NCBI GenBank assembly: GCA_963674835.2
Contig: CAXXKC010000002.1
Location: 248,001-312,000 of the forward strand
Reading direction: 5' to 3'
Length of the DNA stretch: 64,000 bases
From: G963674835 sp963674835
GTDB lineage: Bacteria > Planctomycetota > Planctomycetia > Pirellulales > Thermoguttaceae
Of this stretch, positions 9,453 to 19,245 are shown in pieces. Made by a program: the position numbers and the translations under genes. Positions within the stretch are counted from its first letter, which is position 1. Every line of letters starts with the position of its first letter. The notes under the pieces were generated by a model, which saw nothing but the letters and a program-made list of their open reading frames with translations, made no database searches and had not been told where the DNA came from.

Positions 9453-11000
9453 ATGAAGACTTCGCGACGTGGTTTTTTGAAGACGTGTGGAGCGATCGGC
9501 GCCGCCGGCTGGCTGGCTCCAGCTTTGGGGCAGACGCCGCCAGCGGCCGTCCGAAAGCACCATTTGTCGTTAACTCCTCATGAGGATGAGCCCGAGCCTG
9601 GCTTTTTGGAAGCTGTCCGCCAGGCAGGCGTATCCGACGTGTGGATCACTGGCTACGTGTGCGGCACATGGTGGTGCGGACTGAACCGCATGCAGAACTG
9701 GCGGAAACGTATCGAGGCTCAGGGCATGGCCGCGCACGCGCTCAACGTGCCGCTGGGGCATCCCGGCTTCGAGCTGCCGAAACACTGGCATGCGGCCACG
9801 ACCGCCGACGGCAAGCCGTTCACGGGCACGTCTCTTCATCCTCCCGCGACCAAGGAGAACTGCGAGGCCGTGCAACAGATCGCGGCCACCGGCGTCAAAC
9901 GCCTGTTTCTCGATGACGACTTCCGGCTGGCGGCGACCCCGGGCTCGATCGGCGGCTGCTACTGCCTCGAGCACAAGCAGGCGTTTCTCAAGCGTGGCGG
10001 TTACGGCGAGCCGCAGTGGAACGAGTTGATCGACGCCCTGAGGCACGGCTCGCTGACGCCACTGCTCCGTGCGTGGGTCGAGTACAATTGCGATCAACTG
10101 ACGGAGTGTTTCCGTGCCCAGCAGAAGGCCGCACCCGACGTTCAACTGGGCATCATGGTGATGTTCTTCGGCTCGGAGAAGGCCGGCATCCGGCTGACGG
10201 ACTACCGCGATCTGCCGATGCGCGTCGGCGAATACCGGTTCGACGACAAGTCGTTCGGGTCGGTGAAGGGCAAGACGGACGAGCTTTGCAGTTCGCTCTT
10301 TCACCGCCGGTTCGTGCGTCCGGAATTGGCCTTCAGCGAGACGACCGCATTTCCGGCGAAGCAGCTTTCGCTCAAAAACAAGCTCGCGAAGTTGGCCGTC
10401 CCGACGCTGAGCGACGTGCGGAACACGATGTTCATGTGCGACTTCCCCAAGGAAGACTGGCCGACGCTGGGGCCGGCCATGAAACGTCATACGGATATCC
10501 ACGCCAAGATCGGCGGCCACACGGCGCGAGGCCCGTTGAAACACTTTTGGGGCGAGGCGAGCCGCTACGTTGGCGACGACAATTCGTATAGCCTCTTTCT
10601 GGCCTTGGGCATACCGTTTGAAGTGACCAACGAGCCAGCGGCCGACGGATTCACATTCCTGTCGGATGCCGACGCCGGCGCGGTGGACAAGACGCCTTCC
10701 CGCGGCACGGTGTTCGTGTCGCGTCCGCGGGCGGTCGCGATCGAGGGGGTTCGGTTTGTTCCCGAGTCGCTTCCGGAGTTGTACGCTTTCAAGCGGCAGA
10801 TTCTGTCGCAGCTTGAAAAGGTACCGTACGTTGAAAACGAGGTTCCCGTGGTCTGTGCCTGGTATCCGACCGCGCGTGCCGTGTTGTTGTGGAACCTGGG
10901 CGAAGAGCGAGTGGAGGTAACGTTGCGTCACCGCGATGCGCGTCGTGCGATCGGCATCGATGCGCTGGACGTGGCCCTTGTGGAGGGAGTTGACGTGTAG
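9453..11000 (+). CDS. Tat-exported TIM-barrel-like protein of unknown function
   Basis: The protein is 515 residues, started at the ATG at 9453 behind AGAAGAG. The N-terminus has a twin-arginine leader (TSRRGFLKTCG). The body reads like a TIM-barrel glycosidase-type protein: a hydrophobic strand ending FLDDDF is followed by GGCYCLEHKQAF, so acidic residues sit close to a Cys/His cluster. The same layout (FFWDEPHF then CRCAFCRRMFH) occurs in the protein at 61134-62165, so the two may be distant relatives. The product is probably a periplasmic sugar-active enzyme, but this is inferred from the neighbours. Confidence 0.5.
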   Translation: MKTSRRGFLKTCGAIGAAGWLAPALGQTPPAAVRKHHLSLTPHEDEPEPGFLEAVRQAGVSDVWITGYVCGTWWCGLNRMQNWRKRIEAQGMAAHALNVPLGHPGFELPKHWHAATTADGKPFTGTSLHPPATKENCEAVQQIAATGVKRLFLDDDFRLAATPGSIGGCYCLEHKQAFLKRGGYGEPQWNELIDALRHGSLTPLLRAWVEYNCDQLTECFRAQQKAAPDVQLGIMVMFFGSEKAGIRLTDYRDLPMRVGEYRFDDKSFGSVKGKTDELCSSLFHRRFVRPELAFSETTAFPAKQLSLKNKLAKLAVPTLSDVRNTMFMCDFPKEDWPTLGPAMKRHTDIHAKIGGHTARGPLKHFWGEASRYVGDDNSYSLFLALGIPFEVTNEPAADGFTFLSDADAGAVDKTPSRGTVFVSRPRAVAIEGVRFVPESLPELYAFKRQILSQLEKVPYVENEVPVVCAWYPTARAVLLWNLGEERVEVTLRHRDARRAIGIDALDVALVEGVDV

Positions 11001-11077
11001 GCCGGCGGTGAGGACGGTCTCGGCCGTGTGGAAGGGGCGGTTGCTCGCTCGCAGAATCCTACGCAGTGAGGTGAAGC

Positions 11078-11857
11078 ATGTTGCTGAAGGATCGGACGGC
11101 GATTGTTACGGGTGCCTCGCGCGGCATCGGCAAGGGGATTGCGAAGGTGTTGGCCCGTGAAGGCGCCCATGTGGTTATCGCCGATATCAACGCCGACGGC
11201 GCGAGCGTAACGGCCCAGGAGATGGTATCGGAGGGCCTGAGCGCGCAGGCATTTGCCGTTGACATTACCGATTCGCGGCAGGTGGATCAGATGGTCGCGA
11301 GCGTCGTCGGGCAGTTGGGGCGGATCGACGTGCTGGTGAACAACGCGGGCGTGGTCAGCAATACGCCCGTCCTGGAGATTCCCGAGGAAGAATGGAACAG
11401 GACGATCGCCGTCAATTTGACCGGCGTGTTTCTGTGTTCCCAGCGCGTGGGAAAGGTCATGTTCCCGCAGGAGTCGGGACGGATTATCAACATTTCCTCG
11501 CTCTCGGGGAGAGTGGGCGCGCCCGGCCAGGCGGCCTACTGTGCCTCGAAGCATGGCGTGATCGGATTGACGCGCGTACTGGCCATCGATCTGGCCCCGC
11601 ACGTTACGGTCAATGCGATTTGCCCGGGCATGAATGAGACGGAGATGATGCCCAGAGTGATCGCGGAGCGGGCGGCCAGCCGCGGTCAAACAGTCGAGGA
11701 GGTGCGCCAGGGCATTCTCTGCAAGACGCCGCTGGGCCGCTTCGGACAACCGGAGGACGTCGGCCGCGTGGCGTTGTTCTTCGCGTCGCCGCTGTCGTCG
11801 TACGTGACGGGACAGATTATCGATGTGGACGGCGGACGGAGGGTTAATCTGTCGTGA
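11078..11857 (+). CDS. Short-chain dehydrogenase/reductase (SDR)
   Basis: The protein is 259 residues, the usual classical SDR length. It has the cofactor motif TGASRGIG (11-18), NNAG (88-91), a catalytic Ser near 141 and the Tyr154-x-x-x-Lys158 pair (YCASK). GAGGTGAAGC precedes the ATG. Family members of this kind are NAD(P)-dependent and interconvert alcohols and ketones, as in FabG or sugar dehydrogenases. It has no signal peptide, so it is cytoplasmic. Inside a glycan block, a sugar or sugar-acid dehydrogenase role is more likely than fatty acid synthesis, but the substrate cannot be read. Confidence 0.85.
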   Translation: MLLKDRTAIVTGASRGIGKGIAKVLAREGAHVVIADINADGASVTAQEMVSEGLSAQAFAVDITDSRQVDQMVASVVGQLGRIDVLVNNAGVVSNTPVLEIPEEEWNRTIAVNLTGVFLCSQRVGKVMFPQESGRIINISSLSGRVGAPGQAAYCASKHGVIGLTRVLAIDLAPHVTVNAICPGMNETEMMPRVIAERAASRGQTVEEVRQGILCKTPLGRFGQPEDVGRVALFFASPLSSYVTGQIIDVDGGRRVNLS

Positions 11858-11946
11858 TGGACTATGCGTGCTGAGTATGCACAGGCTGGCAGAACTACTT
11901 GTCTGCGGACACCAACCAACCGAACTTTGATTCAAGGAACCCCATC

Positions 11947-13194
11947 ATGCATTCGTTAAAGCGACACGTTCGGCTGAGCCTTCTTGCCGCCGCGTGCTGT
12001 GCCATGGCGTTTGTGTCCGGGGCGTCGGCGGCTTCTTGCGATCCGGCGGCCGCCGATTACTCGGGCAACAAGGGGCGGGTGATCTATGTGTCGAAGAAGG
12101 GGGACAACACCGATGGCAGCAGTTGGGAGAAGGCGTTTCACACGATTCAGGCCGCGCTGTTAGCTGTGCCCGACATGAAGGGTGGCCATACGGTTGTCGT
12201 TCGTCCCGATACATACGTGGAGGCTAACCTCCGCAGCGACCACCCCGGCGCCAAGGGCTCCTACAACCTGTTAGTCGGCGATTGGGACGGCAAGCTCGGT
12301 TCGGGTGCAACCGGTTGGGTCATTATCGACTCGAGTTGTCCCGGTGTGGCGGTTCGCTCTGTATATGTGGGCGGCGGCTACGGGGATCCGCCGTTTAAGA
12401 TCATCAAGTCGGACCTGCCCGAATCGGGCCTGAAGTGCGTCGACTGGTGGGGTCCGGAGCGGTGCACGCAGAAGAAATCGACGGACGACTGGGACCGTTG
12501 GATCTTTCGCAATCTGTACGTGACAGGTTCTGAAGGCGGGCTGAGTTGGGTCATGACCAACCCCGAGGGCGCCGAGATTTCGGGAATCCAGGAGAACTGC
12601 GTGGGTATTGGGCGTTTCTCGGGCACGTGCGCCGCCGGGCATATTGCCCGCAAGGATGAGCCGATCGTGTATCGCCACTGCTACTTCGCGTGTCTCGATT
12701 GGTGGGGCGACGCGGGCGGGGTCTACGTTCGGGCGCACGAGAAGTCGATGCCGGAGTACCCGGACGCCGTCTTCGAGGATTGCACGATCGTTTCGCCCGA
12801 CAACGCCTTGCAGGTCGGGTATCCGAAATTTGAGGGCTATACGCGCGTGAAGTTCAAGAACTGCCGCATGATTACGCTGAACTTTTCCCAGCCTCGCGGC
12901 ACGCCCGGTTCGGGCATCATCTGCTGCGATACGCTCGGCAAGTATTTGCACATCGACTTCGAAGACTGCGCGATGATGGGCTTTCAGTTGTTCGGGCACA
13001 GCACGGCGAAAGTGAACGCCGTGGCCGAACGGACGGGCGGCAATCCCTCGTACTCGCTGAAGGGGAAGGTCCAGGTGTACGTTCAGTTCGAGCAATCGAC
13101 GCCGCCAGGCTTCGAGCGACTGGGGCTGTGGCCCGTGGAGTTGTACGCCCGCATTGCCCCGCCGGCAACGCCCGGCGATTTGCGGCCCCGGTAG
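11947..13194 (+). CDS. Exported beta-helix (pectate-lyase-like fold) protein, single module
   Basis: The protein is 415 residues from the ATG at 11947 (AAGGAA upstream) with a signal peptide ending near VSGASA. After it comes IYVSKKGDNTDGSSWEKAF, a pattern typical of right-handed parallel beta-helix proteins (YVS..G.D...G....P..tIq.A). Short repeated strands and many Trp/Cys/Asp residues follow. The protein is a clear paralogue of both halves of the 784-residue protein at 22774 and is closest to its second half (shared DWWGDAGGVYVR, SMPE, NFSQPRGTP.SGIICC). It is probably a polysaccharide lyase, isomerase or glycan-binding protein. No catalytic residues can be fixed. Confidence 0.6.
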   Translation: MHSLKRHVRLSLLAAACCAMAFVSGASAASCDPAAADYSGNKGRVIYVSKKGDNTDGSSWEKAFHTIQAALLAVPDMKGGHTVVVRPDTYVEANLRSDHPGAKGSYNLLVGDWDGKLGSGATGWVIIDSSCPGVAVRSVYVGGGYGDPPFKIIKSDLPESGLKCVDWWGPERCTQKKSTDDWDRWIFRNLYVTGSEGGLSWVMTNPEGAEISGIQENCVGIGRFSGTCAAGHIARKDEPIVYRHCYFACLDWWGDAGGVYVRAHEKSMPEYPDAVFEDCTIVSPDNALQVGYPKFEGYTRVKFKNCRMITLNFSQPRGTPGSGIICCDTLGKYLHIDFEDCAMMGFQLFGHSTAKVNAVAERTGGNPSYSLKGKVQVYVQFEQSTPPGFERLGLWPVELYARIAPPATPGDLRPR

Positions 13195-13296
13195 TTCGGG
13201 GATTGGAAACACCGTTGCCTTGCGGGCGCCGTAGCCTGGCACCCCGAGGCTGTTCGAGGAAACCCGTTAAACGCCCCTTGCAGACAGGAGCATTTC

Positions 13297-14253
13297 ATGA
13301 TTCGCTGCACCCACTGTTTGGCCCTTGTCGTTGGTATGATGCTCGCGCTGGCCGCCAAGACGACCTTCGGCGAGACGCCGGGACCGGCACTGATCAAGCT
13401 GCCGGTGAACTTCGGCGCGGCCATGGAGAATACGCCAGTGATCTTTCATGGCAAGCCCCTGCTGGTCCTAAACTACCGGGACGACTCGAAGGACAGCACC
13501 GTTCCGTACAGCAAGCGCATGCACCTGTACATCACCGACCTGTGCACGGGTCAGCAGGTTGCGAAGTTCGGCGAAGGGTTCTCATTTGTCAGCGCGTTCG
13601 TGAACGGACCCGAGCTTCACGTGTTTGCCAGCCAGGGCACGGATAACGACTGGATGAAAAGCATCTACCATTTCGTTTCCACCGACTTGAAGAACTGGAA
13701 GAGCGAGTTGGCCATTCCGATCGAGGGGGACGAGCATCTGTTCAACTGTTCCGTCTGCCGAGATGGGCATGGGTACGTGATGGCGTACGAGTCCAGCGCT
13801 CCGGTAAAGTTCTGCTTCAAGTTCGCCCGATCGAAGGACCTTTCCAAGTGGGAGAAGATTCCGGGGCTGGTATTCACGGGCGAGAAGCAGGAATACAGCG
13901 CGTGCCCGGTGATGCGGTACTTCGCGCCGTACTATTACGTCATCTATCTGCACTTGGCGATTCCGGGCCACAAGGGCTACGTGCCGTTCCTGGCCCGATC
14001 CAAGGATCTCGCTACGTGGGAGCTCAGCCCGAAGAACCCGATCCTGGAGGCGTCGGAGGGCGAAGGCATCAACAACTCGGACGTCGACCTGTTCGAGTGG
14101 GAGGGCAACACGTATCTGTTTTATGCGACGGGGGATCAGCAGACCTGGGGGAGCGTGCGCATCGCGATGTACTTGGGGCCGATGAAGCAGTTCTTCGAGA
14201 GTTGCTTCCCGGCGGGCTCGAAGCCGATCGAAGTGAGCGCCAAGACGCAATAG
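13297..14253 (+). CDS. Exported beta-propeller glycosidase-like protein (GH43-type)
   Basis: The protein is 318 residues with a signal peptide (MIRCTHCLALVVGMMLALAA). The remainder shows the repeated strand pattern of five-bladed propeller glycosidases: phrases such as STDLKNWK, ARSKDLSKWEKIPG and ARSKDLATWELSP recur, as in GH43/GH32/GH130 proteins. It is shorter than many GH43 enzymes but can hold five blades. Catalytic acids are not certain. It is the last gene before the regulator and may end the transcript that starts at the GH2 promoter. Confidence 0.6.
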   Translation: MIRCTHCLALVVGMMLALAAKTTFGETPGPALIKLPVNFGAAMENTPVIFHGKPLLVLNYRDDSKDSTVPYSKRMHLYITDLCTGQQVAKFGEGFSFVSAFVNGPELHVFASQGTDNDWMKSIYHFVSTDLKNWKSELAIPIEGDEHLFNCSVCRDGHGYVMAYESSAPVKFCFKFARSKDLSKWEKIPGLVFTGEKQEYSACPVMRYFAPYYYVIYLHLAIPGHKGYVPFLARSKDLATWELSPKNPILEASEGEGINNSDVDLFEWEGNTYLFYATGDQQTWGSVRIAMYLGPMKQFFESCFPAGSKPIEVSAKTQ

Positions 14254-14269
14254 TGTGGCCGACGGGCTC

Positions 14270-14317
14270 TTGACGTGGCGGCGGCGATGTGTATATTATA
14301 TGACAATTAGAATATAC
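14270..14317 (+). promoter_or_regulatory. Promoter and operator before the GntR regulator gene
   Basis: A -35-like TTGACG (14270-14275) lies 18 bp from TATTAT (14294-14299). The operator core TATTATATGACA (14294-14305) overlaps the -10 and differs by one base from the reverse complement of the site before the GH2 gene. GTATATT (14291-14297) and AATATAC (14311-14317) form a further perfect inverted repeat around it. This suggests autoregulation of the downstream regulator. Confidence 0.6.
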
Positions 14318-14358
14318 AATCATGGCCCAAGAATAGTACGCTGGGGAAGGAGGGCCCG

Positions 14359-15159
14359 ATGACCAGGCTCAAATCACGCACTCAGCGCGAGTTGGCCTAC
14401 GACCACATTCGCCGCATGCTGATCGACGGGACGTTGTCGACCGGGGCGAGGCTATCGCCCACGGCACTGGCCAAAGAGATCGGCATGAGCCACACGCCGG
14501 TGCGCGAGGCGATCAGCCAATTGCAGAGCGACGGCTTCGTCGTTCAGACGCCGCATCAGGGCGCGTTCGTCCGGCAGCCGACGCGGCAGGAACTCGTGGA
14601 GATCATCGAAATACGGACGACGTTGGAATGCAACGCGGCGGCCCAGGCCGCGCGGCGAATCGGCCGCGAGCAATTGCGCGAGTTTGGCGAGCGGTGGCAT
14701 TGTTTGGCAGGGACCATCGAAGCCTATAAGACCGCGTCTGACGCAGTGGCCGATCGGCTCGGCACGGATTGGATTCTGGCGGATCTGCAATTCCACATGA
14801 CGTTGCTGCGCGCCGCGGGGAACCGGCTTGCGATGCGCATCATCGAGGACTATCGCATCATGACGCGGATGTTCGGCAGACGCAGCACGACGCCGGAGGT
14901 GCTCGATGATGGAGCGGTCGACATCGACAAGAATCTGGAGATCCATCGCGGTATTTACGAGGCCGTCGGCCGCCGCGATCCCAAGGCGGCCCGTCGAGCC
15001 ATGGCCGTTCACATGCGCATCGCGGGCAAGAGCATCCTGGCGTGGTTCGATTCGCTCCACAGGCCGAGCGACACGGACTCCGGCTATTCGAGCGAATACC
15101 CGGACGCGTTGCGGAAGGCGCTTCGCGCGATCGAACGCGGCGAGCCGAGCGACGACTGA
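14359..15159 (+). CDS. GntR family transcriptional regulator, FCD type
   Basis: The protein is 266 residues, standard for the FadR/FCD subfamily. A winged helix-turn-helix spans about residues 10-75 (LSPTALAKEIGMSHTPVREA is the recognition region). An all-helical FCD ligand domain spans about 85-225. The metal-ligand pattern of this domain seems present: DLQFH then later His residues in LEIHRG and AVHMR. GAAGGAG precedes the ATG. FCD regulators usually sense organic acids or sugar acids such as uronates, which fits a glycan block. It probably binds the palindromic sites found before its own gene, the GH2 gene and the beta-helix gene at 22774. Confidence 0.88.
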   Translation: MTRLKSRTQRELAYDHIRRMLIDGTLSTGARLSPTALAKEIGMSHTPVREAISQLQSDGFVVQTPHQGAFVRQPTRQELVEIIEIRTTLECNAAAQAARRIGREQLREFGERWHCLAGTIEAYKTASDAVADRLGTDWILADLQFHMTLLRAAGNRLAMRIIEDYRIMTRMFGRRSTTPEVLDDGAVDIDKNLEIHRGIYEAVGRRDPKAARRAMAVHMRIAGKSILAWFDSLHRPSDTDSGYSSEYPDALRKALRAIERGEPSDD

Positions 15160-15197
15160 CATCTGCCGGCGGGACCCATCTGAGTACTGAGTATCCG

Positions 15198-16316
15198 ATG
15201 TCGAAGAGTTCACGGGAACGAATGCGGGCCGTCCTCAGCGGGGAGCTTCCCGACCGGGTCCCGTTCTTTCCCACGATCTACATCGATCACGCCTGTGTGG
15301 CGTGCGGCAAGCAGTTCGACGATGCGCTGATCGATCCGTCGGTGGGGCAGGAGTGCATGCTCGGAGCAGCCCTGCGCTACCAGACCGACACCGTTCGGTT
15401 CTGCATGGGACCGCCTCAGGCGTGGTACGATGAGAAGGTCGTTGTGCATCGCGATGAGGGGCTGGCGCAGGTGTGCCGGCGGAGCGGCCGGGTGGAAGGC
15501 TACTTCGACGTCGCCGGGGGCGGGGCTTTTCGTCCACTGGAGCCCGAGCGGCCGATTCGAACGGTTGACGAAGCGAGGAACATCCCCGTACCGAGCGCCA
15601 ATGAGTATTTGGAGCAGGGTTGTTTCAGAGATGTGGCCCGGGGCGCGGCAGCGGCGCATGACCGCGGGTTGTTCGTCGTCGGCATGTGCGGCAAGCAGAC
15701 GATCGGCTTCATGGCCGAAGCCATGGGTGGATCCGATCATGCGCTGATGCTCTTCTACGATGATGCGGATCTGGCGTACGCCCTGATCGCCAAGGCGGTG
15801 GCTATTTCGATCGAGAAGGGGAAGGCGTTTATCGCCAGCGGGGTCGACTGCATCTACATCGGTGATTCGTACGCGTCGGCGAGCGTCATTTCGCCCGACG
15901 TGTACCGGCGATTCTGCGTGCCTGCGTATGCCGAGGCCGCCCAGGAGTTTCGTCGCCAGGGCGTGTTCTGCTACAAGCATTGCTGCGGCAACTACAACCC
16001 GTTGCTGGAGGATCTGGTTTCGACGGGCGTCGACGCGATGGACGGCATCGACCCGACCAGCGGGATGAGCGTCGGCGACGTGAAGCGCAGGATTGGATCG
16101 CGGCTGACGCTGATGGGCGGGATCAGTTGCCTGACGTTGCTCAATGGCAGCGCCGAGCAGGTGTATGAGGAATCCCGGCAGTGTGTTCTCGCTGGCAAGG
16201 AAGGCGGCCGGTATGTGTTGGGGAGCGCGTGTGCCGTGCCGCGCTATACGCCCCCGGAGAACCTGATGGCCGCCAGGGCGGCGGCCGTCGAGCACGGCAC
16301 CTACGGCGAAACGTAA
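15198..16316 (+). CDS. URO-D/MtaA superfamily zinc methyltransferase-like protein 1
   Basis: The protein is 372 residues from the ATG at 15198, 38 bp after the regulator. The N-terminus (RERMRAVLSGELPDRVPFFP) is typical of the uroporphyrinogen decarboxylase superfamily. It keeps the ligands of the zinc methyltransferase branch (MtaA, MtbA): H261-C262-C263-G and a C-terminal Cys345 before TPPEN. True heme-pathway UroD lacks these, so methyl or corrinoid chemistry is more likely than heme synthesis. No corrinoid protein or reactivase is encoded in the window. It is paralogous to the protein at 21392 and is probably in the regulator's operon. Confidence 0.75.
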   Translation: MSKSSRERMRAVLSGELPDRVPFFPTIYIDHACVACGKQFDDALIDPSVGQECMLGAALRYQTDTVRFCMGPPQAWYDEKVVVHRDEGLAQVCRRSGRVEGYFDVAGGGAFRPLEPERPIRTVDEARNIPVPSANEYLEQGCFRDVARGAAAAHDRGLFVVGMCGKQTIGFMAEAMGGSDHALMLFYDDADLAYALIAKAVAISIEKGKAFIASGVDCIYIGDSYASASVISPDVYRRFCVPAYAEAAQEFRRQGVFCYKHCCGNYNPLLEDLVSTGVDAMDGIDPTSGMSVGDVKRRIGSRLTLMGGISCLTLLNGSAEQVYEESRQCVLAGKEGGRYVLGSACAVPRYTPPENLMAARAAAVEHGTYGET

Positions 16317-16324
16317 CAGCATCT

Positions 16325-19243
16325 ATGGCATTAATGATGGTGGCTATGATGTCACAGCGCCTTCCACTGACTGTCGTTGCGTTGTTCTGTTTGCTGATGG
16401 TGCATCCGGCCCTTGGCCAGTGGAAGGATGTCGGTTACCGGATTGGTGCCGGTGAGGCCAATCGGATTCACGGGCCCGAGGGTTTCTTCACGGCGGTTCG
16501 TCCGAAGGCTGGACCGTGGACATTCTCAGCGGGTTTGGCGAACCGTTTTGCGAATTTGTCGGGCGAGACGATCGAGGTCTATTCGGCGGATACCGTGTCG
16601 TTTCAAGACTATCACGCGGACTCTGGAAACGCCGGCATGTCCAGCCATCTGGCTCTGAGCATTCGACTGTCGGAGCCGGTGAAGTCGGCCGTCTGGGATA
16701 TCGGCAACCACGGGGTCAACATCTCGGCGGGCGCGGAACTTGCGGCCCGCTACAGCACGGATGGAAAGACGTGGAAGGATGCGTTTGTGTACCCTCGCGA
16801 CGGCAGGCCGGAGGACTTCGATCCGTCGCCGGTTACGCTCGCCTTCGACAAGCCGACAAGCGTGCTGTACGTCGGCTGGTTTGCCACGGTGCCGAAGGAT
16901 CAGGTCGCGTGGTGGAACATGGGCAGCAGCGGCAATTTCACGTTCACTCCCGTACGGGAAGGTACGCCGGCGGCAGCCGAGGGAGCCGCGCCCGCGCCGA
17001 CTGTTCCGCTGTTTGGTTCGCGATCGATTCCGAACGCGTTCTTCGGCACGACGACCCACGTGAACAACGAGGGAGACATCAAGGCACTTCAGTCGCTCAA
17101 CATTCGGACGGTTCGGGTCGACTACGCATGGGTTGGGTTCAATCCGGCACGGGGCCAGTACGTGTTTCCACCTGACATGTGGTTCATCAGGAGCTTCGAT
17201 CTGGGTATCGAACGTGGCCTGGACCAACTGCCCGTGCTGAACATTCCTCCGGAGTGGGCGGTGGGCGAGCGCGGCACGTGGCCCAATGACGAGAGCCTTG
17301 GCGAGCTTGAAGAGGCCGTGTTCCGCATGGCGTCGAAGTACAAGGGGAAGATTACGCATTGGGAGGCCTCGAATGAGCCGAACATGGCTCTCTGGCGCGA
17401 GCGCTATATTGTCTTCCTCAAGGCCTTCTACAAAGGCATCAAGCGGGCCGACCCGAACAACAAGGTCGTGTTGGCCGGATTCGCCGGCGTCGAGCACCTG
17501 CAGCTCGATGCGGCCTATCGCCACGGGGCCAAGGACTACTTTGACATCCTCAATTCGCATTCCTACACCCGTCCCCAGTTGCCGGAGCCCGGCGGGTACG
17601 TTGGCAAGATCCGGGCCCTTCGCGACGTGATGAGGAAGTACGGCGACGACAAGCCGCTTTGGGTGACCGAGATGGGTTTCAATGGCGTGGAACCGTCGAT
17701 GCTCGAGTATTGCCGGGCGAAATACGAGGGCCACCGTGCATACTCGTGCACCGAAGAGGACCAAGCCCGCGGCCTTGCGCGGATGTATCTGATTTCGGCG
17801 GCTATTCCGTGGATCGAGCGCGTGTACTTCTTCCAGCTTTCGCAGGCGGCGGGCTACACGGACGTTGTGGCGGACTGCGACGCCTACATGGGACTGGTGA
17901 CGCCCGGCTGGATGGAAGGCCAATCGCGGCCTAAAGACGCCTACTTCGCTGTGAAGACGGTCATCAAGATGCTCGACCAGTCGACCTACAAGGAGAAGCT
18001 CGATCTGGGCTCACGGATTTGGGCACTGGCATTTCAACGCGAGAAGGACGCGTTCCTCGCACTGTGGAGTCTCGACGAAGACGTGGTGATGCAGTTGAAG
18101 GATGCGTCGGCGATCCAGTCGGTCCTGAGCATGGTCGGCACGCCTATCCTGATGAGCGGCAACACGCTGAAGCTCTCGGGTCGGCCGATCTACCTGGTGG
18201 TCGACCGCGACAAGCTCGAAGCGCTCGAGCTTCAGGTCCGCCAGGCGCAGTTCACCGGCAAGAAGGACTTCGAGGTAACGCTCGGCCTCGATGCGCAGAA
18301 GACGCAGCCAGGGAAGCCGGTCGTGTGTGTCGGTGTGACCAACACGTCGAGCCTGCCGAAGCCGATGCCCACGGTCACCGTGACCGCGGAGTCGCCCTGG
18401 ACGGTCGAAGCTGGCAAGATCGACGGCGGGCTGGTTGTGCCGCCCGGGGAAGAACGGCGATTCTTCCTAATCATCGGCGGCCCTGCCACAGGCGATGGAG
18501 AGGTTGTCTTCAAGGCTGTGGCCGCGTGGGTCGACGGAAGCGCCGAGTGTGGGATCGAGAGGCCCATTCATTACTTGACCGTGCCGCCGAAGCCGGCAGA
18601 GTTCAAGCGCGACGGCAAGCTCGGTCCGTGGAAGGCGTTTCGGCCCATCGTGCTGGGGCTGAGTCCGGCCCGGCGGGAAATGGCCGACTGGAAGGGGCCC
18701 AGCGATTGCTCGGCCAATTGTTATCTGGCATGGGATGAACGGAACCTTTACTTTGCCGCGGAAGTCGCCGACGACGTTCATTGCCAGCCCGTCGACGGTG
18801 GCCAGGCCGATCAGATGTGGCAACACGACTCGGTGCAAATCGGGATCGACGTTGGCGGCGACGCGAAGCCCTCATCGAACGTGCCGCAGTACGACGGAAC
18901 GAACGATTATGAGATCGGCTTCGGGCTTTCGCAGAGCGCTGGCCCGATCGCATGGCTCTGGGCGAACCCCAAAGGCAACCCGGCCGCCGTGCGTCTGGAC
19001 AACGGCACGATCGTTCGCGACGAGGCGGCCAAGATGACCCGGTACGATATCGCCGTGCCCTGGTCGCTGCTGGGACTGACAGGCTCGCCGGCGGGCAAGT
19101 GGATGGGGTTGAACATAACGGTCAACGACGACGACGGTCGCGGTCGCAAAGGGGCCCTGCAATGGACACCTGGCATGATCTTCAACAAGGACCCGAGCCA
19201 GTTCCCGAAAATCCTGTTCTCGCCAACCTCCGAGAGGAAATGA
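16325..19243 (+). CDS. Exported GH39-like glycoside hydrolase with CBM9-like domain
   Basis: The protein is 972 residues from the ATG at 16325, 8 bp after the previous stop; ATGs at 16346 and 16349 are also possible. A signal peptide follows (core TVVALFCLLMVHPALG). Residues about 35-220 look like a carbohydrate-binding beta-sandwich. A clan-A TIM barrel (about 230-560) carries the acid/base in ASNEP (E351) and the nucleophile in WVTEMGFNG (E449), as in GH39/GH5-type retaining enzymes. The last 200 residues resemble a CBM9-like domain (YLAWDERNLYFAAEVADD, then RYDIAVPWSLLG). Substrate is unknown; GH39 members include beta-xylosidases and iduronidases. Confidence 0.75.
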   Translation: MALMMVAMMSQRLPLTVVALFCLLMVHPALGQWKDVGYRIGAGEANRIHGPEGFFTAVRPKAGPWTFSAGLANRFANLSGETIEVYSADTVSFQDYHADSGNAGMSSHLALSIRLSEPVKSAVWDIGNHGVNISAGAELAARYSTDGKTWKDAFVYPRDGRPEDFDPSPVTLAFDKPTSVLYVGWFATVPKDQVAWWNMGSSGNFTFTPVREGTPAAAEGAAPAPTVPLFGSRSIPNAFFGTTTHVNNEGDIKALQSLNIRTVRVDYAWVGFNPARGQYVFPPDMWFIRSFDLGIERGLDQLPVLNIPPEWAVGERGTWPNDESLGELEEAVFRMASKYKGKITHWEASNEPNMALWRERYIVFLKAFYKGIKRADPNNKVVLAGFAGVEHLQLDAAYRHGAKDYFDILNSHSYTRPQLPEPGGYVGKIRALRDVMRKYGDDKPLWVTEMGFNGVEPSMLEYCRAKYEGHRAYSCTEEDQARGLARMYLISAAIPWIERVYFFQLSQAAGYTDVVADCDAYMGLVTPGWMEGQSRPKDAYFAVKTVIKMLDQSTYKEKLDLGSRIWALAFQREKDAFLALWSLDEDVVMQLKDASAIQSVLSMVGTPILMSGNTLKLSGRPIYLVVDRDKLEALELQVRQAQFTGKKDFEVTLGLDAQKTQPGKPVVCVGVTNTSSLPKPMPTVTVTAESPWTVEAGKIDGGLVVPPGEERRFFLIIGGPATGDGEVVFKAVAAWVDGSAECGIERPIHYLTVPPKPAEFKRDGKLGPWKAFRPIVLGLSPARREMADWKGPSDCSANCYLAWDERNLYFAAEVADDVHCQPVDGGQADQMWQHDSVQIGIDVGGDAKPSSNVPQYDGTNDYEIGFGLSQSAGPIAWLWANPKGNPAAVRLDNGTIVRDEAAKMTRYDIAVPWSLLGLTGSPAGKWMGLNITVNDDDGRGRKGALQWTPGMIFNKDPSQFPKILFSPTSERK

Positions 19244-19245
19244 AC

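Noticed and set aside
15198..16316. Heme biosynthesis role (hemE) for the URO-D-family protein
   Set aside because: It has zinc-methyltransferase Cys/His ligands absent from HemE, a second paralogue nearby and a glycan-locus context.
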